From JAPOUP01 sp965199865 (GTDB taxonomy: Bacteria; Pseudomonadota; Alphaproteobacteria; Rhodobacterales; Rhodobacteraceae), in contig CBDATU010000011.1 of the NCBI GenBank assembly GCA_965199865.1, forward strand, positions 1,043,824 to 1,107,823: a stretch of 64,000 bases of DNA, in the 5' to 3' direction. Below the pieces are notes generated by a model. It did no database searches. It had not been told where the DNA came from and saw only the letters and a list, made by a program, of their open reading frames with translations. A program made the position numbers and the translations under genes. Positions 23,518 through 33,090 of this stretch are shown here, piece by piece (within the stretch, counting starts at the first letter, position 1; each line of letters opens with the position of its first letter).

Positions 23518-25815
23518 GTTTCCGCTCCCCGCATCCTCCGGACCGCCGCCAGCAGCCGCTCCGGTGTCGCTGGTGCGTCAAGTGCCGGATAGCATGTACC
23601 GCAGGCCGCAACCGCATCGCTCAACGCCAGAAAAGCCGAAATTCCCAGCAGAAGCGGCGGTTCGCCCACCGCTTTGGAGCGATGGATCGAGTCCTCGCGG
23701 TTCCTGCCGCGTTTCCATAACGTTACATTCAGCTCGTCCGGACGGTCAGGGCAGGCGGGAATCTTGTAGGTGGAGGGTGCGTGTGTGCGCAGCCGCCCAC
23801 ATTCGTCCCAGACGAGTTCTTCCATGGTGAGCCATCCCACCCCCTGCACGAAGCCGCCTTCCACCTGGCCAATGTCGATTGCCGGATTGAGAGATGTGCC
23901 CACGTCATGCAGGATGTCCGCCCTGAGGACGCGGTTTTCACCGGTCAGCGTATCAAGCACCACCTCCGTCACCGCTGCGCCATACGCAAAGTAGTAGAAT
24001 GGCCGCCCCTGACCCCTTTGCCGGTCCCACTCGACCTTGGGCGTCCTGTAGAAGCCGGTCGCTGACAGGCCTATGCGCCCTTGATGGCATCTTTGCGCGG
24101 CTTCGGCAAAACTGTAGGTGGCTCCACCGACATGGACCCGTCCACCCTCAAAACGGACTTCGGTAGCCGAAACCTGGTGCTCCATCGCCAGGAACCCCGC
24201 CATGCGGTCACGGATGGTGTCGCAGGCACGCATCACCGCCATCCCGTTCAGGTCGGATCCGGACGAAGCCGCGGTGGCCGACGTGTTCGGCACCTTGCCC
24301 GTGTCCGTGGGCGTGATCCTGACGGCGTCCAGTGGAACACCGAATCTGTCGGCAGCCACCTGCGCCACCTTCTGGAACAGGCCCTGGCCCATTTCGGTGC
24401 CACCGTGATTCATGTGTATCGAGCCGTCCTGATAGACATGCACCAGCGCCCCCGCCTGGTTGAGATGGGTCAACGTGAACGAAATCCCGAACTTGACCGG
24501 CGTCAGCGCCAGGCCCCGCTTGAGAACCGAACTGGCGGCATTCCACTCCGACACCGCCCTGCGACGTTCGCGGTATCGGGAAGTGGCTTCCAGCTCCTCG
24601 GTGATTTCATGCAGCACGAAATCCTCAACCGGCATCCGGTAATGGGTTGTCCGGGGCGTTTTGAGCCTGCCCTGTTCGGGATAGTAGTTGAGCTTTCGTA
24701 TCTCCAGCGGATCGCGCCCCAGGTCATGGGCGATGTGGTCCATCACCCGCTCGATTCCCATCGTGCCCTGGGGTCCACCAAAACCGCGGAAAGCGGTTGC
24801 TGACTGCGTGTTGGTTCGCAGACGATGGCTTTCGACACGCGTGGCGGGGAGATGATAGGCGTTGTCGGCCTGGAGCATCGCTCGGTCGGCAACCGGCAAC
24901 GATAGATCCTGCGACCATCCACATCTGCTGTAATGGGTGAACTCCACTCCCCTGATCCCGGCCGTCACCGCCATATCCCGCACGGTAGACAATGCGGAAT
25001 TCGTGACGCTTGCCGGTGATCATCATGTCATCGTCGCGATCATAACGCATCCTGCAGGGCCTGCCGGTCAGCCGGGCCGCGACCGCACAGGCGCATGCCA
25101 GCGCGTTTCCCTGACTTTCCTTTCCGCCGAATCCTCCACCCATCCGGCGCACTTCCACCCGAACGGCATGCATCGGGACACCAAGCGCCTCGGCAACCTT
25201 GTGCTGGATTTCCGTAGGATGCTGGCTGGAGCAGTGAATCACCATGTCGCCGCCTTCCTGCGGCAGCGCCAGCGCAGCCTGGCCTTCCAGGTAGAAATGC
25301 TCCTGCCCGCCGAGCTCAAGCGTGCCTTTCACGACATGCTCGGCGGCATCTATCGCCGCCGCGGCGTCGCCATCCCGCCACACCAGCGGGCCGTCCTCAA
25401 ACCTGCTGCCAGCCGTGAGCGCCTCGTCCATGGTAAGAAGGGCCGACAGTTCCTCATATTCAATTCTTCCCTGCCGGGCCGCGCGGCGGGCGGCATGATG
25501 ACTCTCAGCCGCAACAAGAAACACCGGCTGTCCGACATAGTGGACCTCGTCGGTCGCGAGCAGCGGCTCGTCATGCGCCGATGGAGAGACATCGTTGGCG
25601 AATGGCAGGTCACCAGCGGTCAGGACCGTGACCACACCCGGCGCAGAGCGAACCTGTTCGAGATCAAGCGTCCGGATCCGTCCGCGGGCGGTTCCACTCA
25701 GTCCGAAGGCAAGCGACAATGTATCGGGAGGCACCGGAATGTCATCGACGTAGCGGGCCGCACCAGTGACATGCAGACGCGCGGAGTCGTGTGGCAGGGC
25801 GCGGGCGACGCTCAT
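23514..25815 (-). pseudogene. xdhB: Xanthine dehydrogenase molybdopterin subunit, one-base frameshift
   Basis: Large molybdenum-binding subunit that oxidises hypoxanthine to xanthine and urate. The first frame (25815 to ~24960) has YVDDIPVPPDTLSLAFGLSG, VLTAGDLPFANDV, GGQEHFYLEGQAALALPQEG and MGGGFGGKESQGNALACACA. The second frame (to 23514) has the Mo-site region THYSRCGWSQDLSLPVADRA and RTNTQSATAFRGFGGPQGTM, with HMNHGGTEMGQGLFQKVAQV. The homology changes frame at a CCC run at 24957-24959; removing one base restores DGRIRGVEFTHYS. With that correction the protein would be full length (~766 residues). It is either a genuine recent inactivation or a base-calling error in a short homopolymer. 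Confidence 0.85.
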
Positions 25816-27192
25816 GCGGTAACCTCCCGAACCCGTGTGACAACACCCCTGGACTCGAGAAAGTAGCGCAGCAGCAGATTGCCGGCGGCATGCAGCCGAT
25901 AGCTGGCGGAGCCGCGCATGTCGTCGATAGGAGTGAAATCCTCCGATACCGCATCACGGGCGGCGCGAACCGTGTCTTCGCTCCAGGGTTGGCCGACCAG
26001 CGCACACTCCATGTGCGTGGCGCGTTTCGGGATTCCCGCCATGCCGCCGAAAGCGATACAGGCCGCAGTTACCATACCGTCACTGACCGCAATGCTGAAG
26101 CATCCGCAGATGGTCGAGATGTCCTGATCAAACCTTTTGGAGAGCTTGTAACATTTCAGCCGGTCGGGCTGGTGCGGCACCGTGACGGCTTCGATGAATT
26201 CACCCGGTTGCCGGTCCTGTCGACCGTATTCGAGGAAGAAATCCTCGAGCGGCAATGACCGGGCGTTCCTCGCCCCGGCGCAGATGCAGGGTGGAACCCA
26301 GCGCGATGAGGGCCGGCGGGATGTCACCGATGGGAGATCCGTTTGCGATGTTGCCACCCACGGTGGCGGCGCTGCGGATCTGGACCGATCCGAACCGGCG
26401 AATGAGTTCGGCAAGATCGGGATGGAGTGGTGTGATGGCCGTGCCGAAATCCTCAATGCTGGCCATGGCCCCGACGCGCAGACCATCCTCGTGAGTGCTG
26501 ATGGATTTCAGTTCCCCGATCCGCCCAAGAAACGCCACCCGGTCCAGATGCTGAAGATCTTTCGTCACCCAGAGCCCTATATCCGTAGCCCCGGCAACCA
26601 GCACCGCGTCCTGGTTGTTCACGTACCAGGCCGCAAGCTCATCTGAGGTTTCCGGGCAGTGGAAATCCCCTTCCGGCCGACCCGCATCGCTGAGCAGCTC
26701 CAGATCCTCATCCATCCATTCGGGCACGGGATGACCCGCTGCCTCCTGTGCCGCCCGAACGATCGGCGCGTAGCCGGTACAGCGACACAGGTTGCCCGCA
26801 AACCGGTCGTCGAAATCGCTTTGGCCGTTCAGATGCGCCACTGCCATGGAGACGATGAATCCCGGTGTGCAGAAGCCGCACTGCGATCCGTGGCATTCGA
26901 TCATCGCCTGCTGCACGGGATGCAGCTGTCCCTCTGGTCCGGCGATTCCCTCAACGGTCCTGATCGCCTTTCCATGAAGCTGAGGCAGGAACAGGATGCA
27001 TGCGTTCATGGCCTGGGTTCCGTTGCCATCCGTCACCATCACCGTGCAGGCACCACAGTCACCTTCGTTGCAGCCTTCCTTTGTGCCAGCGAGGCGGCGG
27101 GACTCCCGAAGCCAGTCAAGCAGAGTGCATGTAGGCTGAACGCCCCCCAGTTCGACCAGTTCCCCGTTCAGCAGAAACGATGTGTTGCCCAT
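25812..27192 (-). pseudogene. xdhA: Xanthine dehydrogenase FeS/FAD subunit, one-base frameshift
   Basis: Small subunit of xanthine dehydrogenase, carrying two [2Fe-2S] clusters and FAD. The start MGNTSFLLNGELVELGGVQP was chosen over an upstream in-frame ATG because it matches the ferredoxin-domain start. Cluster ligands are visible in GTKEGCNEGDCGACTVMV, ECHGSQCGFCTPGFIVSM and GNLCRCTGYAPIVRAA. The FAD domain includes GATDIGLWVTKDLQ and SAATVGGNIANGSPIGDIPP. Near 26261-26263 (a GGG run on the plus strand) the frame changes; removing one base joins LRRGEER to SLPLEDFFLEYGRQDRQPGE. The end overlaps the xdhB start. Everything else looks normal. Confidence 0.85.
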
Positions 27193-28012
27193 GCCGGTAT
27201 CCACCGCCGCGTTCTGTCTTCCGAGGCAAATCAGCAAGGGGCCACCCGTTGCGGCGTAGGGTCGGCACCTGCTACCAGACTGGAAGCCAACATGCGACTG
27301 CCGGTCTTGTCAAGACTCTCCCCAACTTTGGTTAAGGTTACTCTATCCTGACCTCAGCACCATCCTGAAGCGCGGTGCCGATGCGGAATCCATGTCTCCA
27401 GGCAAAGGGCTTCGACGTATCCTGCCAACCTCCGGAAAGCTCAGCCCCGCATCGTCGGGTACCAGCCACCGGATCGGACATTTCGGTGACGCGTTCAGGC
27501 AGTAGGACAAGGGCCAGCGGGAACCACGGCAAAGTGCAGCGGGTGGGCCAGATTCGCGAAGATCAGTCTGGCAGGAAGGCTTTCAGTCCACCCTTTCCGC
27601 AGCAGAATCGCTGTTCGCCGCCCCTGTTGGGGAGACACATGCACCGCAAAGCGATCGAAATCGCAATTACAGCCATTGCGGCGAACTCGATTGACCAGCA
27701 ATTCGACCACATCGGAATGAGGCCTGCGCGTTGATCGTTGCGCGAAACTCGGGCTCCGCTCCGCCCAGCCGGATTCTGACCGACCGACGGGTCACCACTG
27801 TCCAACAGATCCCGAGACTTCCCACCGATCCGGGTTCCGCCCCTGACAGTGACGAACGGAAGCCCATCACCGGCAATCCGAACATCGGCACGGGCCAATT
27901 TCCCTCTTTTCTGCCATCGGTGAAAGCGCTATCTAACTCCATACGCTGTCTGGCATCCGGTGGATGGAGAACCAGGAGAGCCCTGGCGTGAACCTGACGG
28001 AGGGTCCTGATC
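27193..28012. other. Gene-poor spacer between xdhA and sdhC
   Basis: 820 bases with no gene I can name. A minus-strand patch (~27710 to 27338) has protein-like composition in two successive frames (FAVHVSPQQGRRTAILLRKG, then CGAELSGGWQDTSKPFAWRH), suggesting a decayed gene of unknown family. The right end must hold the sdh promoter; ACGGAGGG precedes sdhC. Confidence 0.4.
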
Positions 28013-28399
28013 ATGGCGGATAGGAACGGACCTGCAAAGAGGCCCCTTTCTCCGCATCTGCAGATTTACCGTCCGCAGATGACGTCGATCAGTTCTATTC
28101 TGACACGCATTACCGGCAACGCGCTGATCGTGGGTGTTGCGCTTGCGATCTGGTGGCTGGTCGCCGTCGCGTCCGGGCCCGAGTATTTCAGTTTCGTCAA
28201 CCGGATCGCCAAATCGTGGTTCGGCGACATCGTGTTCACGCTGTCACTTCTCGCGGTCTGGTATCACTTTCTCGCAGGGCTCCGGCACCTCTGTTTCGAC
28301 GCAGGCTGGGCGCTCGACGTGCCAACGGCGGAGTTCCTGGGCTGGATCTGCGTCATTGGTTCCGTCGTACTCACGGTCCTAACCCTGATTCTGGTCTGA
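28013..28399 (+). CDS. sdhC: Succinate dehydrogenase cytochrome b556 subunit
   Basis: 128-residue membrane anchor of complex II. The N-terminus RPLSPHLQIYRPQMTSISSI is the family signature (SPHLxIY ... SI.HRxTG). Three hydrophobic helices follow (~33-53, 65-85 and 105-126). The haem-ligand histidine lies in WYHFLAGLRHLCFDAG. With SdhD it binds haem b and ubiquinone. First gene of the sdh operon, after GGAGGG, with ten bases to sdhD. Confidence 0.95.
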   Translation: MADRNGPAKRPLSPHLQIYRPQMTSISSILTRITGNALIVGVALAIWWLVAVASGPEYFSFVNRIAKSWFGDIVFTLSLLAVWYHFLAGLRHLCFDAGWALDVPTAEFLGWICVIGSVVLTVLTLILV

Positions 28400-28409
28400 A
28401 GGAGCGAAT

Positions 28410-28781
28410 ATGCGTTACCTAACCGACCGCAAGCGCGCCATCGGTCGAGGTGCATCCGGAACCGGAACCCTGCACCATTGGCAGATGACGGTTAGCGCGG
28501 TGGGGCTGGCCATTCTTACGCCCGCTTTCGTATTCATCTTCGGAAGCGCGCTGGGCAGTGGCTACGAGCGGGCGCACGCCATCTTCTCCCATCCCCTGGC
28601 AGCAATCGTGACCGCTGTCACCCTGGTGGTCGGGCTGGATCATTTCCGCCGCGGCGCGCAGATGACGATCGAGGACTATATGCAGGGGCTGGCCAGAAAG
28701 ATCGCGGTGATCGCCGTGATCGCGCTGTCCTGGTTCCTGATGGCCTGCGGACTGTTTGCGCTGGCGAGGATCGCACTCTGA
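28410..28781 (+). CDS. sdhD: Succinate dehydrogenase membrane anchor subunit
   Basis: 123-residue hydrophobic anchor with three membrane helices. It begins MRYLTDRKRAIGRGASGTGT and has HHWQMTVSAVGLAILTPAFV, the 'GSGxxHHWxxQRxTAxAL' position of alphaproteobacterial SdhD. The middle helix contains AIVTAVTLVVGLDHFRRGAQ with the haem-side histidine, followed by TIEDYMQGLARKIAVIAVIA. A short gap with GAGGAG leads to sdhA. Confidence 0.93.
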   Translation: MRYLTDRKRAIGRGASGTGTLHHWQMTVSAVGLAILTPAFVFIFGSALGSGYERAHAIFSHPLAAIVTAVTLVVGLDHFRRGAQMTIEDYMQGLARKIAVIAVIALSWFLMACGLFALARIAL

Positions 28782-28791
28782 GGAGCGGCTT

Positions 28792-30600
28792 ATGGCGGCG
28801 TATGATTTCGAGATCCATGAATATGACGTTGTGGTCGTAGGTGCCGGTGGTTCCGGCCTGCGCGCCACTCTCGGGATGGCTGAGCAGGGCCTACGAACCG
28901 CCTGCATAACGAAGGTCTTTCCGACGCGGTCCCACACCGTCGCCGCACAGGGCGGTATCGCTGCATCACTGGGCAACATGGGGCCTGACCACTGGCAATG
29001 GCACATGTATGACACCGTCAAGGGCTCGGACTGGCTGGGCGATACCGACGCGATGGAATACCTCGCCCGCGAGGCGCCAAAGGCCGTTTACGAACTCGAA
29101 CATTACGGCGTGCCGTTCTCACGGACCGAAGAGGGTCGGATATATCAGCGTCCGTTCGGGGGTCACACGACCGAGTTCGGCGAAGGCCCTCCCGTGCAGC
29201 GGACCTGCGCAGCGGCTGACCGCACCGGCCATGCGATTCTGCACACACTTTACGGCCAGTCACTGAAGAACAACGCCGAGTTCTTCATTGAGTATTTCGC
29301 CATGGATCTGATCATGTCAGAGGATGGCGTCTGCCAGGGCGTCGTCTGCTGGAGCCTTGATGACGGAACGATGCATGTGTTCAGTGCCAAGATGACGGTG
29401 CTGGCCACCGGCGGTTACGGCCGGACCTATTTCTCGGCAACGAGCGCTCACACCTGCACAGGTGATGGTGGTGGAATGGTGGCCCGAGCCGGGCTGCCGC
29501 TGCAGGACATGGAGTTTGTCCAGTTTCATCCTACAGGGATCTATGGCTCCGGTTGCCTGATCACCGAAGGCGCCCGCGGCGAAGGTGGCTATCTTACCAA
29601 TTCCGAAGGCGAACGCTTCATGGAGCGATACGCTCCCACCTACAAGGATCTGGCCAGCCGCGATGTGGTCAGCCTCTGCATGACAATGGAGATCCGCGAA
29701 GGTCGCGGTGTCGGTCCGGAAGGTGACCATATTCACCTGCATCTCAATCACCTGCCGCCTGAAACGCTGGCCGAACGCCTCCCTGGCATATCCGAATCCG
29801 CCCGCATCTTTGCCGGCGTCGAAGTCACCAGCGAGCCAATTCCCGTCCTGCCAACCGTACATTACAATATGGGTGGAATTCCGACGAACTACTGGGGTGA
29901 GGCACTGAATCCCACCGACCAGGATCCCGACGCCGTCGCGCCGGGGTTGATGGCCGTGGGGGAGGCGGGCTGTGCGTCGGTGCATGGCGCCAACCGTCTA
30001 GGATCCAATTCCCTGATCGATCTGGTGGTTTTTGGCCGTGCCGCCGCCATCCGCGCTGGACAGGTGGTTAACCCCAACGAATCGAATCCCGACCTCAACA
30101 TGACATCGGTTGACAGGGCATTTGATCGCTTCGATGACCTTCGCAACGCTTCAGGCGCAGTCCCTACGGCCGAGCTCAGGCTGGAAATGCAGAAGACCAT
30201 GCAGTCGGACGCGGCGGTGTTTCGCACCAACCGGACACTTGAGGAAGGCTGCCGAAAGATGAAGGCCGTCGCAGGAAAGATGGCCGATCTTTCGGTCACG
30301 GATCGCAGCCTTGTATGGAATTCCGATCTGATGGAGACGCTTGAGCTCACCAACCTCATGCCCAACGCGCTTACGACTGTCGTCAGCGCGGAGGCGCGCA
30401 GGGAAAGCCGCGGTGCCCATGCCCATGAGGACTATCCTGACAGGGACGACGCGAACTGGCGTTGCCACACACTGGCGTGGATCGAAGGCCGGGATGGGGT
30501 CCGCCTCAGCTATCGCCCGGTGCATCCTGATCCGCTGACGCCTCCTGGCGAAGGGGGAATAGATCCAGGTAGAATCGCGCCGAAAGCACGGGTCTACTGA
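28792..30600 (+). CDS. sdhA: Succinate dehydrogenase flavoprotein subunit
   Basis: 602-residue catalytic subunit that oxidises succinate to fumarate in the TCA cycle and passes electrons via FAD to SdhB. The dinucleotide fold is VVVVGAGGSGLRATLGMAEQ. The flavinylation histidine lies in RSHTVAAQGGIAASLGNMGP. The active-site region has TEGARGEGGYLTNSEGERFM, and the C-terminal cap has HGANRLGSNSLIDLVVFGRA. The start at MAAYDFEIHE follows GAGGAG; an in-frame ATG 36 bases earlier overlaps sdhD and is not preferred. Its stop overlaps the ATG of the small lipoprotein gene (TGATG). Confidence 0.97.
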   Translation: MAAYDFEIHEYDVVVVGAGGSGLRATLGMAEQGLRTACITKVFPTRSHTVAAQGGIAASLGNMGPDHWQWHMYDTVKGSDWLGDTDAMEYLAREAPKAVYELEHYGVPFSRTEEGRIYQRPFGGHTTEFGEGPPVQRTCAAADRTGHAILHTLYGQSLKNNAEFFIEYFAMDLIMSEDGVCQGVVCWSLDDGTMHVFSAKMTVLATGGYGRTYFSATSAHTCTGDGGGMVARAGLPLQDMEFVQFHPTGIYGSGCLITEGARGEGGYLTNSEGERFMERYAPTYKDLASRDVVSLCMTMEIREGRGVGPEGDHIHLHLNHLPPETLAERLPGISESARIFAGVEVTSEPIPVLPTVHYNMGGIPTNYWGEALNPTDQDPDAVAPGLMAVGEAGCASVHGANRLGSNSLIDLVVFGRAAAIRAGQVVNPNESNPDLNMTSVDRAFDRFDDLRNASGAVPTAELRLEMQKTMQSDAAVFRTNRTLEEGCRKMKAVAGKMADLSVTDRSLVWNSDLMETLELTNLMPNALTTVVSAEARRESRGAHAHEDYPDRDDANWRCHTLAWIEGRDGVRLSYRPVHPDPLTPPGEGGIDPGRIAPKARVY

Positions 30601-30899
30601 TGCGCTTTCCGATCTTTTCCGCATTTGTTCTGGTTTCAGCCTGCGCTCCGGTGCCAATGACACCGGAGCGCGCTGAACGTCTCTGCGCAGAACAGGCTGG
30701 ACTTGCCGATGGATTCGGAGGAGCATTTGAAATGGGAATAGGTTCCGGAGGGTCGCATACGGGTGCTTCGATCACCCTGACAAACCGGATTTTCAGCCCT
30801 CAGACGGAAGAGGAATTCATGGCGGAGTGCGTCGAGCACCTGCTTGAGGGAAGTCCCACCACGACCGAGGTCAACGTTACGGCGGCAACCACTTTCTGA
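30600..30899 (+). CDS. Small predicted lipoprotein within the sdh operon
   Basis: 99 residues starting MRFPIFSAFVLVSACAPVP, with a lipobox-like LVSAC and cleavage before Cys. The short mature domain has ERAERLCAEQAGLADGFGGA and ends TTEVNVTAATTF. It is translationally coupled to sdhA by a stop/start overlap and lies 35 bases before sdhB. A small gene in this slot is common in Rhodobacteraceae sdh operons. Function is unknown; a role in complex II assembly or stability is only a guess from position. Confidence 0.8.
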   Translation: MRFPIFSAFVLVSACAPVPMTPERAERLCAEQAGLADGFGGAFEMGIGSGGSHTGASITLTNRIFSPQTEEEFMAECVEHLLEGSPTTTEVNVTAATTF

Positions 30900-30934
30900 A
30901 GGCAGGCCGGAACCAGAATCGACAGGATATCAAA

Positions 30935-31714
30935 ATGGTGCAGTTCACGCTTCCCAAGAATTCGAAAATCCACCAAGGAAAGGACTGGCCAAAACCCGAA
31001 GGTGCCACGAATGTCCGTGCGTTTCGGATCTATCGGTGGAATCCTGACGATGGACTGAATCCCCGCATCGACACATATCATGTGGACATGGACAGCTGCG
31101 GACCGATGGTCCTGGATGCGCTGATCAAGATCAAGAACGAGATCGACCCGACACTGACCTTTAGGCGGTCGTGCCGCGAAGGCATCTGTGGATCCTGCGC
31201 AATGAACATCGATGGGATCAACACCCTTGCCTGCATTCATGGAATGGATGAGATTTCGGGGGTCGTGCGGATCTACCCTCTGCCACATATGCATGTGGTC
31301 AAGGATCTCGTGCCGGATCTGAACCACTTTTACGCACAGCACGCGAGTGTCATGCCCTGGCTCGAAACCACCACGAACCGGCCGCAGAAGGAATGGCGGC
31401 AGTCAATCGAAGACCGAAAGAAGCTGGATGGACTCTATGAATGCGTGATGTGCGCGAGTTGCTCAACCAGCTGTCCGAGTTACTGGTGGAACGGGGACAG
31501 ATATCTAGGTCCGGCGGCCTTGCTACACGCTTACCGCTGGATCATTGACAGTCGTGACGAGGCAACGGGTGAGCGTCTTGACGACCTGGAAGATCCATTC
31601 AGGCTCTATCGATGCCACACAATCATGAACTGCGCAAAGACCTGCCCCAAGGGCCTCAATCCAGCAAAGGCGATCTCCCATCTCAAGAAGATGTTACTTG
31701 AGCGACAAATCTGA
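30935..31714 (+). CDS. sdhB: Succinate dehydrogenase iron-sulfur subunit
   Basis: 259-residue iron-sulfur subunit connecting FAD in SdhA to quinone. The [2Fe-2S] ligands lie in SCREGICGSCAMNIDG. The [4Fe-4S] and [3Fe-4S] ligands lie in ECVMCASCSTSCPSYWW and CHTIMNCAKTCPKGLNPAKA. Length and motifs are standard. Last gene of the operon; a short stem (GACTGG/CCAGTC, 31755-31770) follows but lacks a U-tract. Confidence 0.97.
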   Translation: MVQFTLPKNSKIHQGKDWPKPEGATNVRAFRIYRWNPDDGLNPRIDTYHVDMDSCGPMVLDALIKIKNEIDPTLTFRRSCREGICGSCAMNIDGINTLACIHGMDEISGVVRIYPLPHMHVVKDLVPDLNHFYAQHASVMPWLETTTNRPQKEWRQSIEDRKKLDGLYECVMCASCSTSCPSYWWNGDRYLGPAALLHAYRWIIDSRDEATGERLDDLEDPFRLYRCHTIMNCAKTCPKGLNPAKAISHLKKMLLERQI

Positions 31715-31986
31715 TTCCACTCGCATCATGGCAGGCCGTTTGAGCAGTGCGACAGACTGGAAAGCCAGTCCGGGTTAAGAACCTTGTGATACGATCCTGC
31801 CCCTACCGGATTCTACCCCGATTCCCACGAAAGTGGGTAGTTTTGCACGCGGCTCAACACGGCTGCGAAGTTCCGCCTGCCGACTGCCCAGTTGATGGTG
31901 ACTCATGCATGAGCCGATTTCGTGGCATGAGCGAATAGCCGAACAACCACGAACTGGCCCGGCGATAGGCCGTGTAGGACGAACGC

Positions 31987-32112
31987 ATGAACTTGCATCT
32001 GGCGAAATACGAAAGCGCCATCGACAGGCTGAGAGCCGACATGGCCAATCTGAAAATCTGGCTGTTCGCAGTCGTTACCGGCATTACGCTGGGTCTTTCG
32101 TTCGCGGGCTGA
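31987..32112 (+). pseudogene. C-terminal remnant of a DUF1640-like coiled-coil membrane protein
   Basis: 41 codons: a short charged helix (YESAIDRLRADMANLKI) followed by one hydrophobic helix (WLFAVVTGITLGLSFAG). This matches the C-terminal end of small DUF1640-type proteins (long coiled coil plus terminal membrane helix). The N-terminal coiled coil is missing. Related sequences in this window are at 36019-36348 (broken) and 59997-60383 (intact). Confidence 0.5.
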
Positions 32113-32323
32113 ACGAATATTCGGTCGCGAAACTCCCGAAGCATCGCCCCAACAAAGATGGCCAGATCCAGCGGTGCCCCACGCCTAGGTTTCATTCCAC
32201 AGCCCCAATGCCGGCCATAGAGGCTCAGGATCCATGACGGACAGCTTGTGACGGATCGAAGCCGGGCAGATGCAGCTGCTTCAATTGCGGCGGCCCCCGC
32301 CCGGCAGGTTTTTCGCCGTCGGC

Positions 32324-32569
32324 GTGGCGATCATCAAATGCCCGGAATGCAGGAAAATCTTCTGTCCCAATATCGCTTGAGAGGCTTTGGGTATGGTTGC
32401 CGGAGTAGCTCTGGGCGGTCTGGAAATCGGCATAGCGGGCGAGCCTGGTGCCGCGGCTGGTATTGCCGGGGCCACTGGAGACCTGATCGGAGGACTGGAC
32501 CTCAAAAGTTTCACGAAATGCCCTGAATGCGGAAGGGATTTCAGGCGAAGGCTGGCTGGTCAGGTCTGA
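32324..32569 (+). pseudogene. Small double zinc-ribbon/glycine-helix protein with in-frame stop
   Basis: One frame from GTG 32324 to TGA 32567-32569. The first Cys pair (IKCPECRKIFCPN) is followed by an in-frame TGA at 32378-32380. A Gly/Ala-rich, probably membrane-associated segment then runs VAGVALGGLEIGIAGEPGAA, and the second Cys pair is FTKCPECGRDFRRRL. Symmetrical CxxC pairs around a glycine-rich hydrophobic centre define a recognisable small protein. The stop splits it, although a shorter product could start at ATG 32387. Confidence 0.5.
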
Positions 32570-33090
32570 CGCCAGGAATGGAGCGGCGGCATCTCAGCCG
32601 GAGCCGTTTTACGGGTCAGGGCCTTCAGCCGTGTCGCCTGGACGGCCCGAGGTAGGCCAGCCGTCACATGACTGAAAGGCTGCGTCATGACACCGAGGTC
32701 CCTGCTTCCCCGACAGGGACTCTCCGGGATTCGGTGATACCCAAATGGGCACTTCGGCTGCAGCGGAGGGCCATATGTCGAGTGTTGAGCGACGCTGAAG
32801 GCCATGATGTGGCTTCCCGACATGACTGAAAGTGTCGACACAGTTCCTGATGCCATGCAGGAACGCCTCCCGGCGTGATACGTATAGACGGGGACGGGAA
32901 GTGACTGTAACCGGTGTCAGTGGTCAGTATGGGACGCGTCTCCAGCTCCCGCGATACGGGCGGATGCTGAATTCACTGACTCCCCTGGACCTGAAGCGGA
33001 CTGACGCTGCCCGCAGAACACCCGATCAGGCACTTTGCCAGACCAGGATTCGGTGCTATTCCCAATTTGGCAAATTCGAGGGGAACGGAA

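Larger units (their letters stand above)
31715..33090. other. Relic-rich spacer
   Basis: About 1.4 kb with no intact gene. It holds the coiled-coil/membrane remnant (31987-32112), the interrupted zinc-ribbon gene (32324-32569) and a 7-bp hairpin with stem GTCCCTG/CAGGGAC (~32697-32719) of unknown role. Confidence 0.6.

Noticed and set aside
27338..27734. Open frames on both strands between xdhA and sdhC
   Set aside because: Protein-like patches occur but switch frame and have no recognisable family; treated as spacer.
31755..31770. Stem GACTGG/CCAGTC after sdhB as a terminator
   Set aside because: Only six base pairs and no U-rich tract; it could be chance.
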